Of a DNA stretch of 64,000 nt, positions 33,111 through 45,350 are shown piece after piece; within the stretch, counting starts at the first letter, position 1, and every line of letters starts with the position of its first letter. Below the pieces are notes generated by a model. The model made no database searches and was not told the origin of the DNA. It was given only the letters and a program-made list of their open reading frames with translations. Source of the stretch: Lytechinus pictus. Lineage: Eukaryota > Echinodermata > Echinoidea > Temnopleuroida > Toxopneustidae. Location: NCBI RefSeq assembly GCF_037042905.1, contig NC_087254.1, positions 17,850,603 to 17,914,602 of the forward strand, written 5' to 3'. The position numbers and the translations under genes were made by a program.

Positions 33111-33452
33111 TATTTTGTGCCATGGACATATACAAAAGTGGCATGAAAATATATATGATAGGGGAAATTAATCAAATGGCATATTGAGACTAATTTTAGT
33201 CATGGCAGGCAAGATTAAATCACTTTGGAAAAAAATATTACAAATACAAGGTACACATTCCAGTTCATGTTTAAACGAGAGGAAAAAAGCAATATGGTAT
33301 AAGCCTGCACTTTTAATTTTTTTTGAGCGGTGAAATGTTTCGAAAGAGTTTTCCCAGGCAAGTGAAATATATTTTCATTTTTTATCAAGGTACGCCACTG
33401 TTTAGGAGTCACGGTGATCATTGACACAAAGCTGCAAAAATTAATCCCAAGT

Positions 33453-33563
33453 TACTAATGAAAAATAATTGCCACTATAGGGAAATTAGTATTTTTGGTC
33501 ACAAAAGTGTTATTTTAATGATTTTTTAAAGTGTGTGTTGTGCACTGCATCGGCATACCATAT
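33453..33563. repeat. inverted partner of 25874-25984
   Basis: Shares ttactaatgaaaaata, tttttggtcacaaaagtg and gattttttaaagtgtgtg with the reverse complement of the other copy. Confidence 0.6.
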
Positions 33564-33599
33564 TCTTACCTGGTTGCAGTGATTTGAGCAAGTGCACTA

Positions 33600-36125
33600 G
33601 TATGGCGTGGGTCATTTTCAACAAAGACGCTCAAACATTGACAAATTTAGGGTTGCTTTGGCTGAGCATTCTTGGGATGAGGTAATGCGTGAAGAGTCAT
33701 GTGACAAACTTATGATGTATATATTCATCAATGAATTTAATACCATACACAATTCGTGTTTTCCTTTGAAAGAAAAACGTTGTCGAAAAAGAGAATATAA
33801 ACCTTGGATTACAACAGGAATACTCAAATCATGTAAGAAGAAACTAGAGCTTTATAAAAAAATATTTGAAAAACCCTTCCGAGTATAGGAAAAAGGTATA
33901 CAGATATTATCGAAATACATTAACTTCAATTATTAGAAAGACAAAGGAATATTTTTATACTAAGCAATTTGAAGAAAGCAGTTGCAGTAAAAGAACATGG
34001 AATATTATCAATAGTATTTTGAATAGAGGTGCAAAAAAAGGAAATCAGGATTGTTTTAGTGATGGCAACAATAAAGTTATAGATCCTGTTGAGATTGCAA
34101 ACAAATTCAATGAATACTTCATAAGCATTGGGACAACATTTACAGATATAGGTAATACTGACTTGCGGAAGTGTAGGTCCTTAATGAATGGTCAGTACCA
34201 ACAGTCAATGTTTCTAAAACCAATCCAGGGCCATGAAATTATAGACATAGTAAATAAAGGCATTGAAAATAGGTAAAAGCCCTGGTCATGACAATATAAC
34301 AGTTTCTATCATCAAAGAATCTCTATATGGCTCCACTGGTACATATTTTTAACCTCTCACTGTCCACAAGTACATTTCCTTCTCGTATGAAACTGGCAAG
34401 GGTGACTCCGATCTATAAGAAAGGCTCTTCCGACCAATTTTGTAATTATAGACCGGTGTCTCTCTTGCCTGTCTTTTCTAAGATTTTGGAAAAACTGTTC
34501 TATTCAAGATTGTTGGATTATATTGAGAAAAGAGGAATTTTAACAAATTTCCAATATGGCTTTAGATCTGGACACTCAACTTTATTAGCCTTAACACATT
34601 TTTTTGATCAAATGTGTACTTCTCTTGATGAGAGCAAACATTCCATATGTTTATCATTAGATATATCCAAAGCATTTGACTCAATTAATCATCAAGTCTT
34701 GTTATCAAAACTGGAATACTATGGTGTGAGGGGTTTGTCATTACAGTGGATTAAGAATTATCTAAAAAACAGAAAACAGTATGTTGTTTATAACAATTCA
34801 ACTTCATCTAAAAAACAGCTGACTTGTGGAGTACCCCAAGGGTCAATATTGGGGCCTTTGTTTTTCATTGTATATATAAATGACCTACCAAATGCATCCT
34901 CTGCTTTGTCATACATTGTTTTCGCTGACGACACTAATGTGTTTGAAAGTGCAAAAGACCTAGGTACCTTAATACAAAACATGAATAAAGAAATACAAAA
35001 TGTAAATGATTGGTATAAAGTGAATGGGTTAAGGATAAACATTGACAAAACAAATTTCATGCATTTTGTCCCATGTAATAAACAATATGATAAGAGCTTA
35101 CTTTCACTTAAGTTTGCGGACTCATCAGAACCCTTAAAGCAAGTGAGTAGTACCCGTTTTTTGGGAGTTAGTATTGATGACAAATTATCATGGTCTTTAC
35201 ATGTTAACGATATCGCACTGAAGATATCAAGAATAATTGGCGTTATGTCATAGCTGAAATCTGTACTACTATCAAATGTATTACTCTTGTTATACAATAC
35301 CTTGGTTCTACCTCACTTACAATATGGGAATATGCTTTGGTTGAATGAATCAAATACATTGTTAAATCGATTATATCTGTTGCAAAAGCGTGCATTACGT
35401 ATAATTGGTAAAACTCATTATCTGGCTCACACAAAAAACCTTTTAAAACAATTTAGAGTACTAACTATATATACGAATTGTGTAAGTTACAACTTGGAAA
35501 ATTCATGTACAGGTCTGAAAAGGGATTACTACCAAAATCACTCCAAAATTGGTTTAAATGCAATAGTGATGTCCATTAATTGTCATAATACTCGTAACTC
35601 AAAGAAATGACATAGCATATATTTCAGGACCACTACAGCAGGACAGAGAAGCAATGGAGAAGTGTGAAGTATCAGGGCTATCTAGTATGGTCTGCTTTAA
35701 CATCAAACAAAGTCCGTCATTAAATTACGGCAGTTTAAGATGAAATACAAAAGTTATCTGTGCAATTCTAAATAATCATTAATCAAAATCAGTGTGTAAC
35801 TCGTTTTAATTCCCTTTTTTGTCCCCCCCCCTTATTTCCATTAGGTTGATTTTAAAGTGTTCACTGGAGGAGAGAGCTACTCCAGGAGCTTAGTTGGTCA
35901 CGGTTAGAGTGCCTAATGCCTCTGACCGTACGTGCTCCCGGGGTGGGCCTCTCCTTCCTTCTCGTATTCTCCATTTCTGCCGGGGCTAGACTCGATAAGC
36001 TCTGCTTTTTCTAGCCCCGGTCACATTATTTACCATCGTATTTTAATTTTGTTGTATGTTTTTCTGTCTTTTATAATTGTGTGTATTGGTTTTTAATGTG
36101 AAATAAATGAAATGAAAAAAATGAA
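33600..36125 (+). pseudogene. 5'-truncated LINE (same group as 11.5-16.3 kb), broken reverse transcriptase
   Basis: Homology starts in the linker between endonuclease and RT (33607) and runs through RT in several frames: 33607-33888, 33866-34276, about 34327-35253 and 35287-35610. Motifs: LARVTPIYKKGS, NYRPVSLLPVFSKILEKL, YGFRSGHSTLLAL, LDISKAFDSINH, CGVPQGSILGPL, IVFADDTNVF. Shifts lie near 33880 and 34275 and a stop is at 35251. The 3' UTR ends in a gaaatgaaatgaaaa-type tail near 36125. Not functional. Confidence 0.85.
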
Positions 36126-36179
36126 AATGAAAGAACTGTCTTTTCGTTTTCGTTTGTCATTTGAGGTCACAGTACCGGT

Positions 36180-36279
36180 ACTGGTAGTCAATTTACTCAC
36201 TCAGCTTACTTCAGTTCATTCATTCATTCATACGGCAAACACAGTCACTGGTCACTGCAGTGCAGTTCGTCAATAAAGG
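36180..36279 (+). other. candidate noncoding first exon (possibly THUMPD1 5' UTR)
   Basis: Unique-looking sequence ending in AATAAAG followed by a consensus donor gtaagtag near 36280. THUMPD1 needs an upstream 5' UTR exon, and this is one plus-strand donor in nonrepetitive DNA before 45891. The link would require a 9.6-kb intron full of mobile elements. Only the donor motif supports it. Confidence 0.15.
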
Positions 36280-36637
36280 TAAGTAGTTGCAGCAAACAAT
36301 TATTTCATGAGGAAGTTAATTGTCACCATATCTACCTAGGCCTATCTACATCTTGTACTGTAGTCTGGTTGCATTGCCGACCATGTTGACTTTGTGAATT
36401 AACGTTGTTACTTTAGTTTTACTTAGCTCAAACAAAAGACACTAACACAAAAAAGGATACGTGGGACAGTAGACTATATTTGCCAACACATCTCAACCTA
36501 CGGGTACATTACCGCCGCCGTGCACAGGATAACCACTGGCACGGCACTTGCAACACCTTTAGCTTATTATTTTTAAATTAGCAATACATTACAGATTTCA
36601 AATTAGATAAACTTTGGAGTTTGGATATGAAACTTAC

Positions 36638-36742
36638 CAAACGATATGATGAAGCCAATTTCAATTCCTCTCTGTCTTTCTGGTACTTTAGTCTTGACTT
36701 TATATCGATGATTTTTCTTGATGTCGAAGCAGGCATGGCCAT
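36638..36742 (-). CDS. possible orphan first coding exon of an unidentified gene
   Basis: A 35-codon stretch starts MAMPASTSRK, continues with a charged, helical-looking run (IKSRLKYQKDREELKLAS) and ends exactly at a strong donor (GTAAGT at 36637-36632). The composition looks like real coding sequence rather than chance or a known mobile protein. I do not recognise the family. No matching second exon was found downstream on the minus strand between 36.6 and 28.3 kb, where a LINE and other repeats would fill the intron. The foldback element begins about 90 bases upstream of the ATG. It could also be the start of a small gene that is now interrupted. Confidence 0.3.
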
Positions 36743-36831
36743 GGGGCCGATTCGCTGGTTCTCTCTATACGCACTGAGAGGGCGCGCGATATTATTTAAT
36801 AAACTTGCTTGTTTGCATCGGGGAAATAATA

Positions 36832-39195
36832 AGATGGCAAATATAGCGATCTTCAACGCTTATATATAAGCGTCGAAATTTGTAGCCATCTCCTTGTATT
36901 AGTCTATAATATACGACGTGTCAAATTGTAGCGAACTAGTTCGCCATTTCCAGATCTCCTCTATATATATATATACGAGGGGGAATTGTAGCGAACTAGT
37001 TCGCTATTTTCCAGATCTCCTCTATATACAAACGACGGGAAATTGTAGCGAACTAGTTCGCTATTTTTCGGATCTCCTCGATATATACACGAGGGGAATT
37101 GTAGCGAACTAGTTCGCTATTTTCCAGATCTCCTCTATATACAAACGACGGGAAATTGTAGCGAACTAGTTCGCTATTTTTCGGATCTCCTCGATATATA
37201 CACAAGGGGAATTGTAGCGAACTAGTTCGCTATTTTCCAGATCTCCTCTATATACATACTACGGGATTTGTAGCGAACTAGTTCGCTATTTTTCGGATCT
37301 CCTCGATATGTACACGAGGGGGAATTGTAGCGAACTAGTTCGCTATTTTTTTATTTTTCCAGATCTCCTCTATATATATACGACGGGATTTGTAGCGAAC
37401 TATATACGAGGGGGCATTGTAGCGAACTAGTTCGCTATTTTTTTGATCTCCTCTATATATACACCAGGGGGGAATTGTAGCAAACTAGTTCGCTATTTTT
37501 CGGATCTCCTCTACATGTATACGACAGGAAATTGTTGCAAACTAGTTCGCCATTTCTCATCTCCTCTCTAAAATATAAACATGGCAAACTGTAGCGAACT
37601 AGTTGGCAATTTTTCTGATCTCTTCATATACACGAGGGGGAAATTGTAGCGAACTAGTTGTCATTTTTTCCAAAGCTTACATTATTGTGAAGGCTTCAAA
37701 GTGAAAATCTGCAGGTTTTGGCTGTATATATTGATGCCATATTGTCAAATTGTAACAGACTAGTTCGCTATTTTCCAGATCTCCTCTATATATATATACG
37801 AGGGGGAATTGTAGCGAACCAGTTCGCTATTTTCCAGATCTCCTCTATATCCATACGACGGGATTTGTAGCTAACTAGTTCGCTACTTTTCGGATCTCCT
37901 CTATAAAATTATATACACGAGGGGGAATTGTAGCGAACTAGTTCGCTACAATTCCGTCTCTTGTATATATAAAGATTAGAAAAATAGCGAACTAGTTCAC
38001 TAATTCCTCCTCGTGTATAAAATTTTATAGAGGAGATCCGAAAAATAGCAAACTAGTTCGCTACAATTTTCCGTCGTATATATAAAGAGGAGATCCAAAA
38101 AATAGCGAACTAGTTCGCTACAAAAGAAGAGATCCGAAAAATAGCGAACTAGTTCGCTATAATTTCCCGTCGTATATATATAAAGAGGAGATCTGGAAAA
38201 TAGCGAACTAGTTCGCTATGATTTCCCGTCGTATATATAGGGAGAGGAAATCCGAAAAATAGCGAACAAATCCCGTAGTATGTATCTAGAGGAGATCTGG
38301 AAAATAGCGAACTAGTTCGCTACAATTCCCCCTCGTGTATATATCGAGGAGATCCGAAAAATAGCGAACTAGTTCGCTACAATTTTCTGTCGTATATAGA
38401 GGAGATCCGAAAAATAGCGAACTAGTTCGCTACAAAAGAAGAGATCCGAAAAATAGCGAACTAGTTCGCTACAATTTCCCGTCGTATATATATATAGAGG
38501 AGATCTGGAAAATAGCGAACTAGTTCGCTACAATTTCCCGTCGTATATATATATAGAGGAAATCCGAAAAATAGCGAACTAGTTCGCTACAAATCCCGTA
38601 GTATGTATCTAGAGGAGATCTGGAAAATAGCGAACTAGTTCGCTACAATTCCCCCTCGTGTATCGAGGAGATCCGAAAAATAGCGAACTAGTTCGCTACA
38701 ATTTCCCGTCGTTTGTATATAGAGGAGATCTGGAAAATAGCGAACTAGTTCGCTACAATTTCCCGTCGTATATATATATAGAGGAAATCCGAAAAATAGC
38801 GAACTAGTTCGCTACAAATCCCGTAGTATGTATCTAGAGGAGATCTGGAAAATAGCGAACTAGTTCGCTACAATTCCCCCTCGTGTATCGAGGAGATCCG
38901 AAAAATAGCGAACTAGTTCGCTACAATTTCCCGTCGTTTGTATATAGAGGAGATCTAGAAAATAGCGAACTAGTTCGCTACAATTCCCCCTCGTATATAT
39001 ATATATAGAGGAGATCTGGAAAATAGCGAACTAGTTCGCTACAATTCCCCCTCGTATATATATATATAGAGGAGATCTGGAAATAGCGAACTAGTTCGCT
39101 ACAATTTGACACGTCGTATATTATAGACTAATACAAGGAGATGGCTACAAATTTCGACGCTTATATATAAGCGTTGAAGATCGCTATATTTGCCA
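36832..39195. mobile_element. 2.36-kb foldback element: giant palindrome of 18-bp palindrome arrays
   Basis: The outer ends (agatggcaaatatagcgatc and its inverse, plus gcttatatataagc hairpins and ctccttgtattagtctataa) are inverted over about 100 bp. The left arm (to about 37930) is a tandem array of 55-60-bp units, each with TAGCGAACTAGTTCGCTA, then ccagatctcctctatata or tcggatctcctcgatata, then cgaggggg or cgacggg. The right arm repeats the array in reverse complement. By hand count there are about 28 exact GCGAACTAGTTCGC copies and about 10 degenerate ones, the degenerate ones clustered near the centre. No coding capacity. Target duplications are unclear. Confidence 0.9.
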
Positions 39196-39429
39196 TCTAT
39201 AAAATACCGTTTGCATCGTTGACGTCAGATCAGCTGTACTGCCATGACTGCTGGTTGCGTTCTAGGCGCTCAGCATTTTTTCGCTGTTCACCGTTATTTT
39301 ATGATGTAGCGCCATCAGCGATTATACGTGACATGCAACCTGTTGATTTTTGGTACAATTTCCTATTATGCGCCGGCGACTTGAATCTAGACTGTTCGAT
39401 AGGAAAAATTCGCATTTCGATTGTTGTTT

Positions 39430-40970
39430 GCGTAATTTCCACCGCAGTATGGAAAGCAAGTCACGTTGTTCCAGTTTACAAGAAGGGAAACAAGTCTGAA
39501 GCCACTAATTATCGACCAATAAGTTTGACTTCAGTACCCTGTAAGATCATGGAGTCGCTGATCAGAGACAAGATCGTTGATCATCTGATGGAGAATGAAC
39601 TAATCAGCGATTCCCAACATGGATTTGTCCCAGGTAGATCAACTGTTACACAGCTGCTCCAGACACTAGAGGACTGGACATCCTTACTGGATAAAGGTGA
39701 AAAGGTTGATGTTGTCTACCTAGATTTTAGAAAGGCCTTTGACAGTGTACCCCATCAACGTCTTGTGGCAAAACTAGATGCATACAACATTCAAGGGAGC
39801 TTCAAAACTTGGATTGCTGATTTTCTCAGTGGCCGAACCCAGAGGGTAGTTGTAAACAATGCCAGATCTCAGTGGTGCACGGTAAAGAGCGGGGTGCCCC
39901 AGGGTAGCGTGCTCGGCCCGACATTGTTTGTGTTGTACATCAATGATCTTTCTGATGTTATGGAATCCACTGTAAGGATCTATGCAGACGACACTAAGGC
40001 CTTCTCTTCTGTCTCCTCTCCAAATCAATGTGAAGTTTTTCAAGCAAGTTTGCACTCACTGATGGACTGGTCCTCAAAGTGGCAACTTCAATTCAACACT
40101 GACAAGTGCAGTGTTTTGCATCTTGGATCAGGTGACCAAAGAGAGCACTACAACATCGGGAGTACAGCACTGAATGCAGTTAGAGAAGAAAAGGATTTAG
40201 GGATCATCATTGACGACGATCTAAAATTCCACAAGCAAGTGTCAAATGCTGTCAATAAGGCAAACAGGGTACTAATCAGCATCAGACGTACTTTCCAGTG
40301 TCTTGATTCTACCACTATCCCCAAACTATTTAAAGGGTTAGTGCGGCCACTCCTGGAATATGGAAATGTCATCTGGTCACCACAGTACATTGCTGATGCT
40401 AAGGCTGTCGAGAGAGTTCAGAAGAGAGCAACGAAAGTAATCTCCAGGATCAAACATCTTCCATACAAGGAAAGGCTTAAACACCTGAACTTACCATCCT
40501 TGGAGTACAGAAGAAAGAGAGGTGACATGATTCAAGTGTATAAGATCACTCATGAAGTCGACAGGCTTAACCCAGACCACTTTTTTCAGCTAGCTGACAG
40601 TACTACAAGAGGTCATAGGTTCAAACTTGTAAAGCCAAGATGCAGAACAAATGTGAGAAAGCAAGCTTTTAGTCACCGAGTAGTCAATGATTGGAACTCT
40701 CTCCCAGCTGAGGTAGTTGAAGCTCCCACAGTAGACACCTTCAAAATCAGGCTAGACCGACACTGGAAAGATAAGCATTATGATTCCCACTACTCTTAAC
40801 TGGATATGAGAAGTCAATTTTCACCAACTTGCCCCACTGCCTCCTTAAACTTATTGAAACTTATTGAAGCATGAAGGAAGCTGACAAAATTAGAAGATAG
40901 ACCTGGAAGCTCGACTGCTAATTCAGCATTCTTCCAGTATTTGCGGTAAGGTAAGGTAAGGTAAGTATTA
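39430..40970 (+). mobile_element. 5'-truncated CR1-like LINE with (GGTAA)n 3' end
   Basis: RT homology begins near 39448 directly after non-LINE sequence. The 3' end is the short tandem ggtaaggtaaggtaag near 40945-40963, as in CR1-like elements, which end in microsatellite-like repeats rather than poly-A. Confidence 0.75.
39448..40799 (+). CDS. reverse transcriptase portion of a CR1-like LINE (N-terminally truncated)
   Basis: About 450 uninterrupted codons. Motifs: HVVPVYKKGNK, NYRPISLTSVPCKIMESL, HGFVPGRSTVTQLL, LDFRKAFDSVPHQRL, SGVPQGSVLGPTLFVLYINDL, IYADDTKAF as active site, LGIIIDDDLKFHKQV, and a C-terminal domain VNDWNSLPAEVVEAP. The open frame extends upstream to 39174, into the end of the foldback element, but that part (MKIAIFAIYKIPF...) has no LINE similarity. 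The endonuclease is absent, so it is not autonomous. Confidence 0.85.
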
Positions 40971-41376
40971 AGGATCGGACGGAGTAACTGGCTGAGATTT
41001 GGAGGTAAGCGTTTAAAATCCATTTTTATAGATGAGTTCGTGCTGATTTTTAAAATTAGATTACATTATAAGATTAAGATTACTAAATTTAGTATATTGT
41101 GAAGATTTAGGCGTGTTTCATATTCTCACATTCGTGTGATGAATGAAAACGTCAAAATTCATTATGAAATGACATGCGTTGTGCGAGGTTAGTATACTAA
41201 CCTCGCATGTTGTGTGAGTGACACATCTCCAGCTCCATTTAGCGGGAAAAAAAAATCGTTTCATAAAATGTTCATATGAGTATGAGATTTTTGTGTTTTT
41301 TATGTTGAATTATTTTTTGAATTATCAGTAATTAAAATTGATTAATTGAAATAAATAAGAGTGCAGTGTTGGATGT
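40971..41376. other. spacer, nothing recognised
   Basis: AT-rich DNA with one local inverted repeat around gcgaggttagtatactaacctcgc (about 41176-41199). Confidence 0.5.
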
Positions 41377-41829
41377 AGACAGCTAGCAGCCGTCTGTTTC
41401 GAGGAGTTTTTTAAACATTTTAAAATTTGTTATTTCTCCCCGTACACAGACAGCTCGCTATCGTGCAGCCACCATTAGGGGGTTAACAATGCAAAATCCC
41501 CCCAACGGGGCTCATCGATTTTTGTCTTTATTTCATAAAAATATATTATAAAAAGAACTGTATAAAAATTAAGATTTATTCCATTTTGGCCTGAAATGCA
41601 CCAAAACGGGGAAAAATCAACTTAAAAGGGTGAAAAACAGTGACTTATTTCGGCTTTCGCGCAACTCCCACTTCCCTGGTTGATCCGAACTTAATGCACA
41701 AACATATGGCCATTGCGTCCCTCTACAGATCGAGCTAGAACTTCTGTCTCTGTATTTGGTGAGTGGAGCCAACAGAGTTCGGTGGAACAACCAACATAAC
41801 AGAGACAGAGTCGGAAGCTTTTGGTCTAT
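41377..41829. repeat. structured repeat, copy 2
   Basis: Same order of stem segments as 27332-27709: cagccgtctgtttcgagga / ctccccgtacacagacagct; ccccccaacgggg; ttctgtctctgt / acagagacagag. The last stem has changed on both sides relative to copy 1. Confidence 0.7.
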
Positions 41830-42347
41830 ATTGGATGAGGCGAGTTCAAAATGCATGGCCAAAAATAACTCGGGGCCAGGGAGTTCAGGCTTCATGGGCC
41901 AGAGCTCCCTGGGTTAGGCCACAAACAAACACTAAGTCTTGGGTGGTAGACTAAATAAATTCTAATTTCGATTCTGTTCGAACTCATTTGAGATCGATGT
42001 TACAACTGGTACTTGGTATGGTAGACCTAGCCAGGAGGCTGCTAGAGAGTATGTGCCTAAACCGCGGTCAACGGTGCAATTTTCGCCCCCGAGATTTTCT
42101 ACTTTCCCTGTACTCCATACTCAATTTGATACTATTGGTTTTTCTGAAGCAATTTTTGCTCAGTTGAGGATTTCAGACAAAAAGAAACTTCTTATAGGCT
42201 TGTTTTACCAGAGTTCAAATAGTGATGACACCAATAATGATAAGTTGTGTTTGTTGTTTAGAGAAATTGGCATGAGTGATTTTGATAACATTCTTCTTGT
42301 TGGTGATTTCATCAATTATCCAGAAATTTCTTGGGAAAATGAATCTT

Positions 42348-42807
42348 TTTTTTTTTTTTTTATTTATGTTTTTATTGATAAATCTTCAACATACAAATCA
42401 TTTACATCAAATTCCACTATAAAAGTTACAAAAAAAATCAAAAATCAATCAAAATATATACAAGGGATTGGAGTGATCAAAAAAGAAAAAAAAAAAAAAT
42501 CAACAAGGAGAAAGCGGAGTACATGTATATCATTTCATTAAAACAATATCATATTTTTACATGAGCAAGAACCCCTAGAATGAAAACCAATCAGCAACAA
42601 ACTTTGGCAAAGTTATTAAAAAATAATTAAGAAAGACCATGATGCAAAGCATTAAAACAAAAACCTACTCAGGCTGGAAAGGGCAGAAGTGAGGGAGGAG
42701 ACGACCAGCCGCCCTCTAACTCTCTCACACGTTCCCCCTCGCCTCGAATCATAGACATACCCTTTATAAAGTTTATATCCTCACACTGACACTCGCACCC
42801 CCCCCCC
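42348..42807 (-). mobile_element. poly-A retrocopy-like insertion with 15-bp target duplication
   Basis: GGGAAAATGAATCTT flanks both sides (42333-42347, 42808-42822). On the minus strand the 460-bp insert ends AATAAAAACATAAAT followed by a run of A, i.e. a polyadenylation signal and tail. The body resembles an mRNA or LINE 3' UTR with no clear frame. It split a LINE endonuclease. Confidence 0.85.
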
Positions 42808-45186
42808 GGGAAAATGAATCTTGTCAATCCAGTATGGATCATTCTTTGCTTAAATTTCTTGAAAGTACAAGAGACGCATTTTTTATTCAATATCAGCATG
42901 AGCCAACAAGACACAGGGTTGGTCAGCGTTCTAACACACTTGACTTGGTTTTCACTAATGATGAGGATATGATCTCTGATATCCAGACCTTGGCAGGTTT
43001 TGGAAAAAGTGACCACTGTACTCTCTTGTTTAATGTAAAGGCGATTCCAGTTCACAGAGAACAAAATACAAAATACTTATATAACAGAGCAGATTATGAC
43101 TCTATGGCAGAAAAACTAAAGAAAATTTCATGGCAGTCAGAGATTTCTGGCATGTCTTTGGAAGAGATGTGGCTTTTTTCAAAGGATATGCAATTGAAAG
43201 ATATACGCCAAAGAAGGATAGAATGAAGAATGGAAAGAAACCTTGGATGAATGCCAAGACACTGGAATGTGTGAGAAAGAAACACAGGGCCTACAGAAAG
43301 TGGCAGCACTCAAAATGTGAATCAGACCATATAGAGTATTGCAGGCTCAGTAATCAAGCAAAATTTGCATGTGGGAATGCAGTTAAAGAATTTGAAAGGA
43401 GTATTGCCTCAGGAGTAAAATGCAACTCTAAACCTTTCTGGACATACGTGAAGTCTAAGACATCCACCAGGCAAACTGTTTCAAATCTAGTCAAACCAGA
43501 TGGTAACATTACAACTTCGGATAAAGAGAAGGCAGAAGTTTTACATAATTTTTTTGTTGCTGTGTTCAATCAAGAAGATGGGGAATCCTTGCCTGTTCCC
43601 CCAGCTGTGGTCTATGAGTCTGCTTTAGAAAATCTTGAAATCACATCGAGTGACGTTTCAGAGCTCCTACGGAAGCTCAACCCAAGCAAGTCTCCTGGCC
43701 CTGATAAGTTACATCCTCATTTACTTCACGAGTTGGCTGACATGCTTTCAGTTCCACTAGCTATGATATTCCAGACAAGCTTAGAGAGGGGTGAATTACC
43801 ATTAGATTGGAGATCTGCAAATGTTACTCCCATTTTTAAGAAGGGGAGTTAGAGTCATAGTAAGAATTATAGGCCAGTTAGTTTGACATGTATTGTCTGT
43901 AAGGTACTTGAATCTTTGATAAGGAAAGTTTTCATGGAACATTTCTATAGAAATGCACTTCTTTCTCCTCATCAACATGGATTTGTTGTGGGTAAGTCAT
44001 GTACCACACATCTGTTGGAAGTCATTGATGAATGGACTCGAGTATTAGATGATGGCGGCACAATTGATGCCATCTACATGGATTTTATGAAGGCTTTTGA
44101 TACTGTGCCACACCAAAGATTACTGACAAAGCTAGAGGCTTATGGTATTTGAGGACATGTCCATGCGTGGATTAAGGCCTTTCTTCTTGGGCGAGGGCAA
44201 CGTGTTTATAAATGTTAATGGTCAGAAGTCGAACTGGTGTGAAGTCTCAAGTGGTAATCCTCAGGGTAGTGTGCTCGGTCCCTGTCCATTCTTGGCATAC
44301 ATTAACGATCTTCCCAATACAGTGCAATCAAATATCAAGCTTTTTGCGGATGATACAAAGATTTATGCCCGCTCGGATCTACCTGGGTCTTGTCAGCAAC
44401 TTCAGAATGACCTGTCACTGTTAGAAAGCTGGGCTGAGAAATGGCAACTTCGATTCCACGTAGACAAGTGTACTGTTCTGAAAGTTGGTCGTAAGCAGTC
44501 TGCATTTGAATATCATATGGGCAAAGAAGATGATTCTGTACTTCTTAGTGAAAGTCAGGTAGAAAGGGACTAGGGTGTACTAGTGCATGCACCACTCACC
44601 TTCAAAGACCATATCTCACAAGCTGTCTCTAAATCAAATAAATTGCTGGGCGAGGTCTTTTGTAAATTTGGATGAAGATACAGTAAAGCTCATGTTTAAG
44701 GGTCTAATAAGACCGTTACTAGAATATGGCCATTCAGTTTGGTCACCTTTGAGAATAGGTGATCAGAAACGGCTAGAGAGTGTGCAGCGAAGAGCTACCA
44801 AGCTAATCCCTGGACTGAGGAACTTGTCCTATTCAGAGCGACTGCAACACTTGAAACTACCATCTCTTCTACATAGACGTAGAAGAGGAGATATGATAGA
44901 TGTTTATAAGTTTATGTATGTTATCTATGACACTAGCATAGATCTGCTTGTATGAAGTAAGGAAGGGAGGACTAGAGGCTATTCCCAGAAACTTGAGAAG
45001 CAGTATGCAAGGCTTGATGTAAGGAAGTTCTTCTTTTCAAATCGAGTTATTAGTTCTTGGAACAGTCTACCAGAAAATGTGGTTTCAGCACCTTCTGTAA
45101 ATTCCTTTAAGAATCGGCTTGATAATCACTGGAAGGATATTGCTTTTGTTTACGACTTTGAGTAATGGATTTTATATCTTGCCTCA

Positions 45187-45243
45187 TGTAACTACTTGCC
45201 ATGTGCAACTACTTGCCACATGCTACTACTTGCCACGTGCAAT
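45187..45243. repeat. short minisatellite actacttgcca(c/t)(g/a)tgc
   Basis: Three to four units of about 19-20 bp in the 3' part of the degenerate LINE. Confidence 0.7.
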
Positions 45244-45350
45244 TATTCGAAACTGATAGTGTGGAGCATACTGTTTATTCCCTTGGATTGATGAACAGGC
45301 ATAGTCCTACAAACATCGTTGGATAAAAGTAAAAGTAAAGGAAAGTAAAA

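Larger units (their letters stand above)
41990..45350 (+). pseudogene. degenerate CR1-like LINE with an inserted retrocopy
   Basis: The endonuclease remnant (LLIGLFYQSSN, ILLVGDFINYPEISW) at 42118-42345 is interrupted by the insert at 42348-42807 and resumes at 42808 (NTLDLVFTN, GKSDHCTLLF). RT pieces: 43130-43852 (NPSKSPGPDKLHPHLL, ANVTPIFKKGS then stop), 43883-44152 (HGFVVGKSCTTHLL, MDFMKAFDTVPHQRL then stop), 44142-44573 (GSVLGPCPFLAYINDL, LFADDTKIY) and 44587-44955, with remnants to about 45165. Stops and shifts make it dead. The tail near 45327-45350 is an aaagtaaaag short repeat. Confidence 0.85.

Noticed and set aside
36900-39120. CRISPR-like regular repeats
   Set aside because: Animal DNA, mirrored arms, spacers themselves repeated, no cas genes; it is a foldback element.
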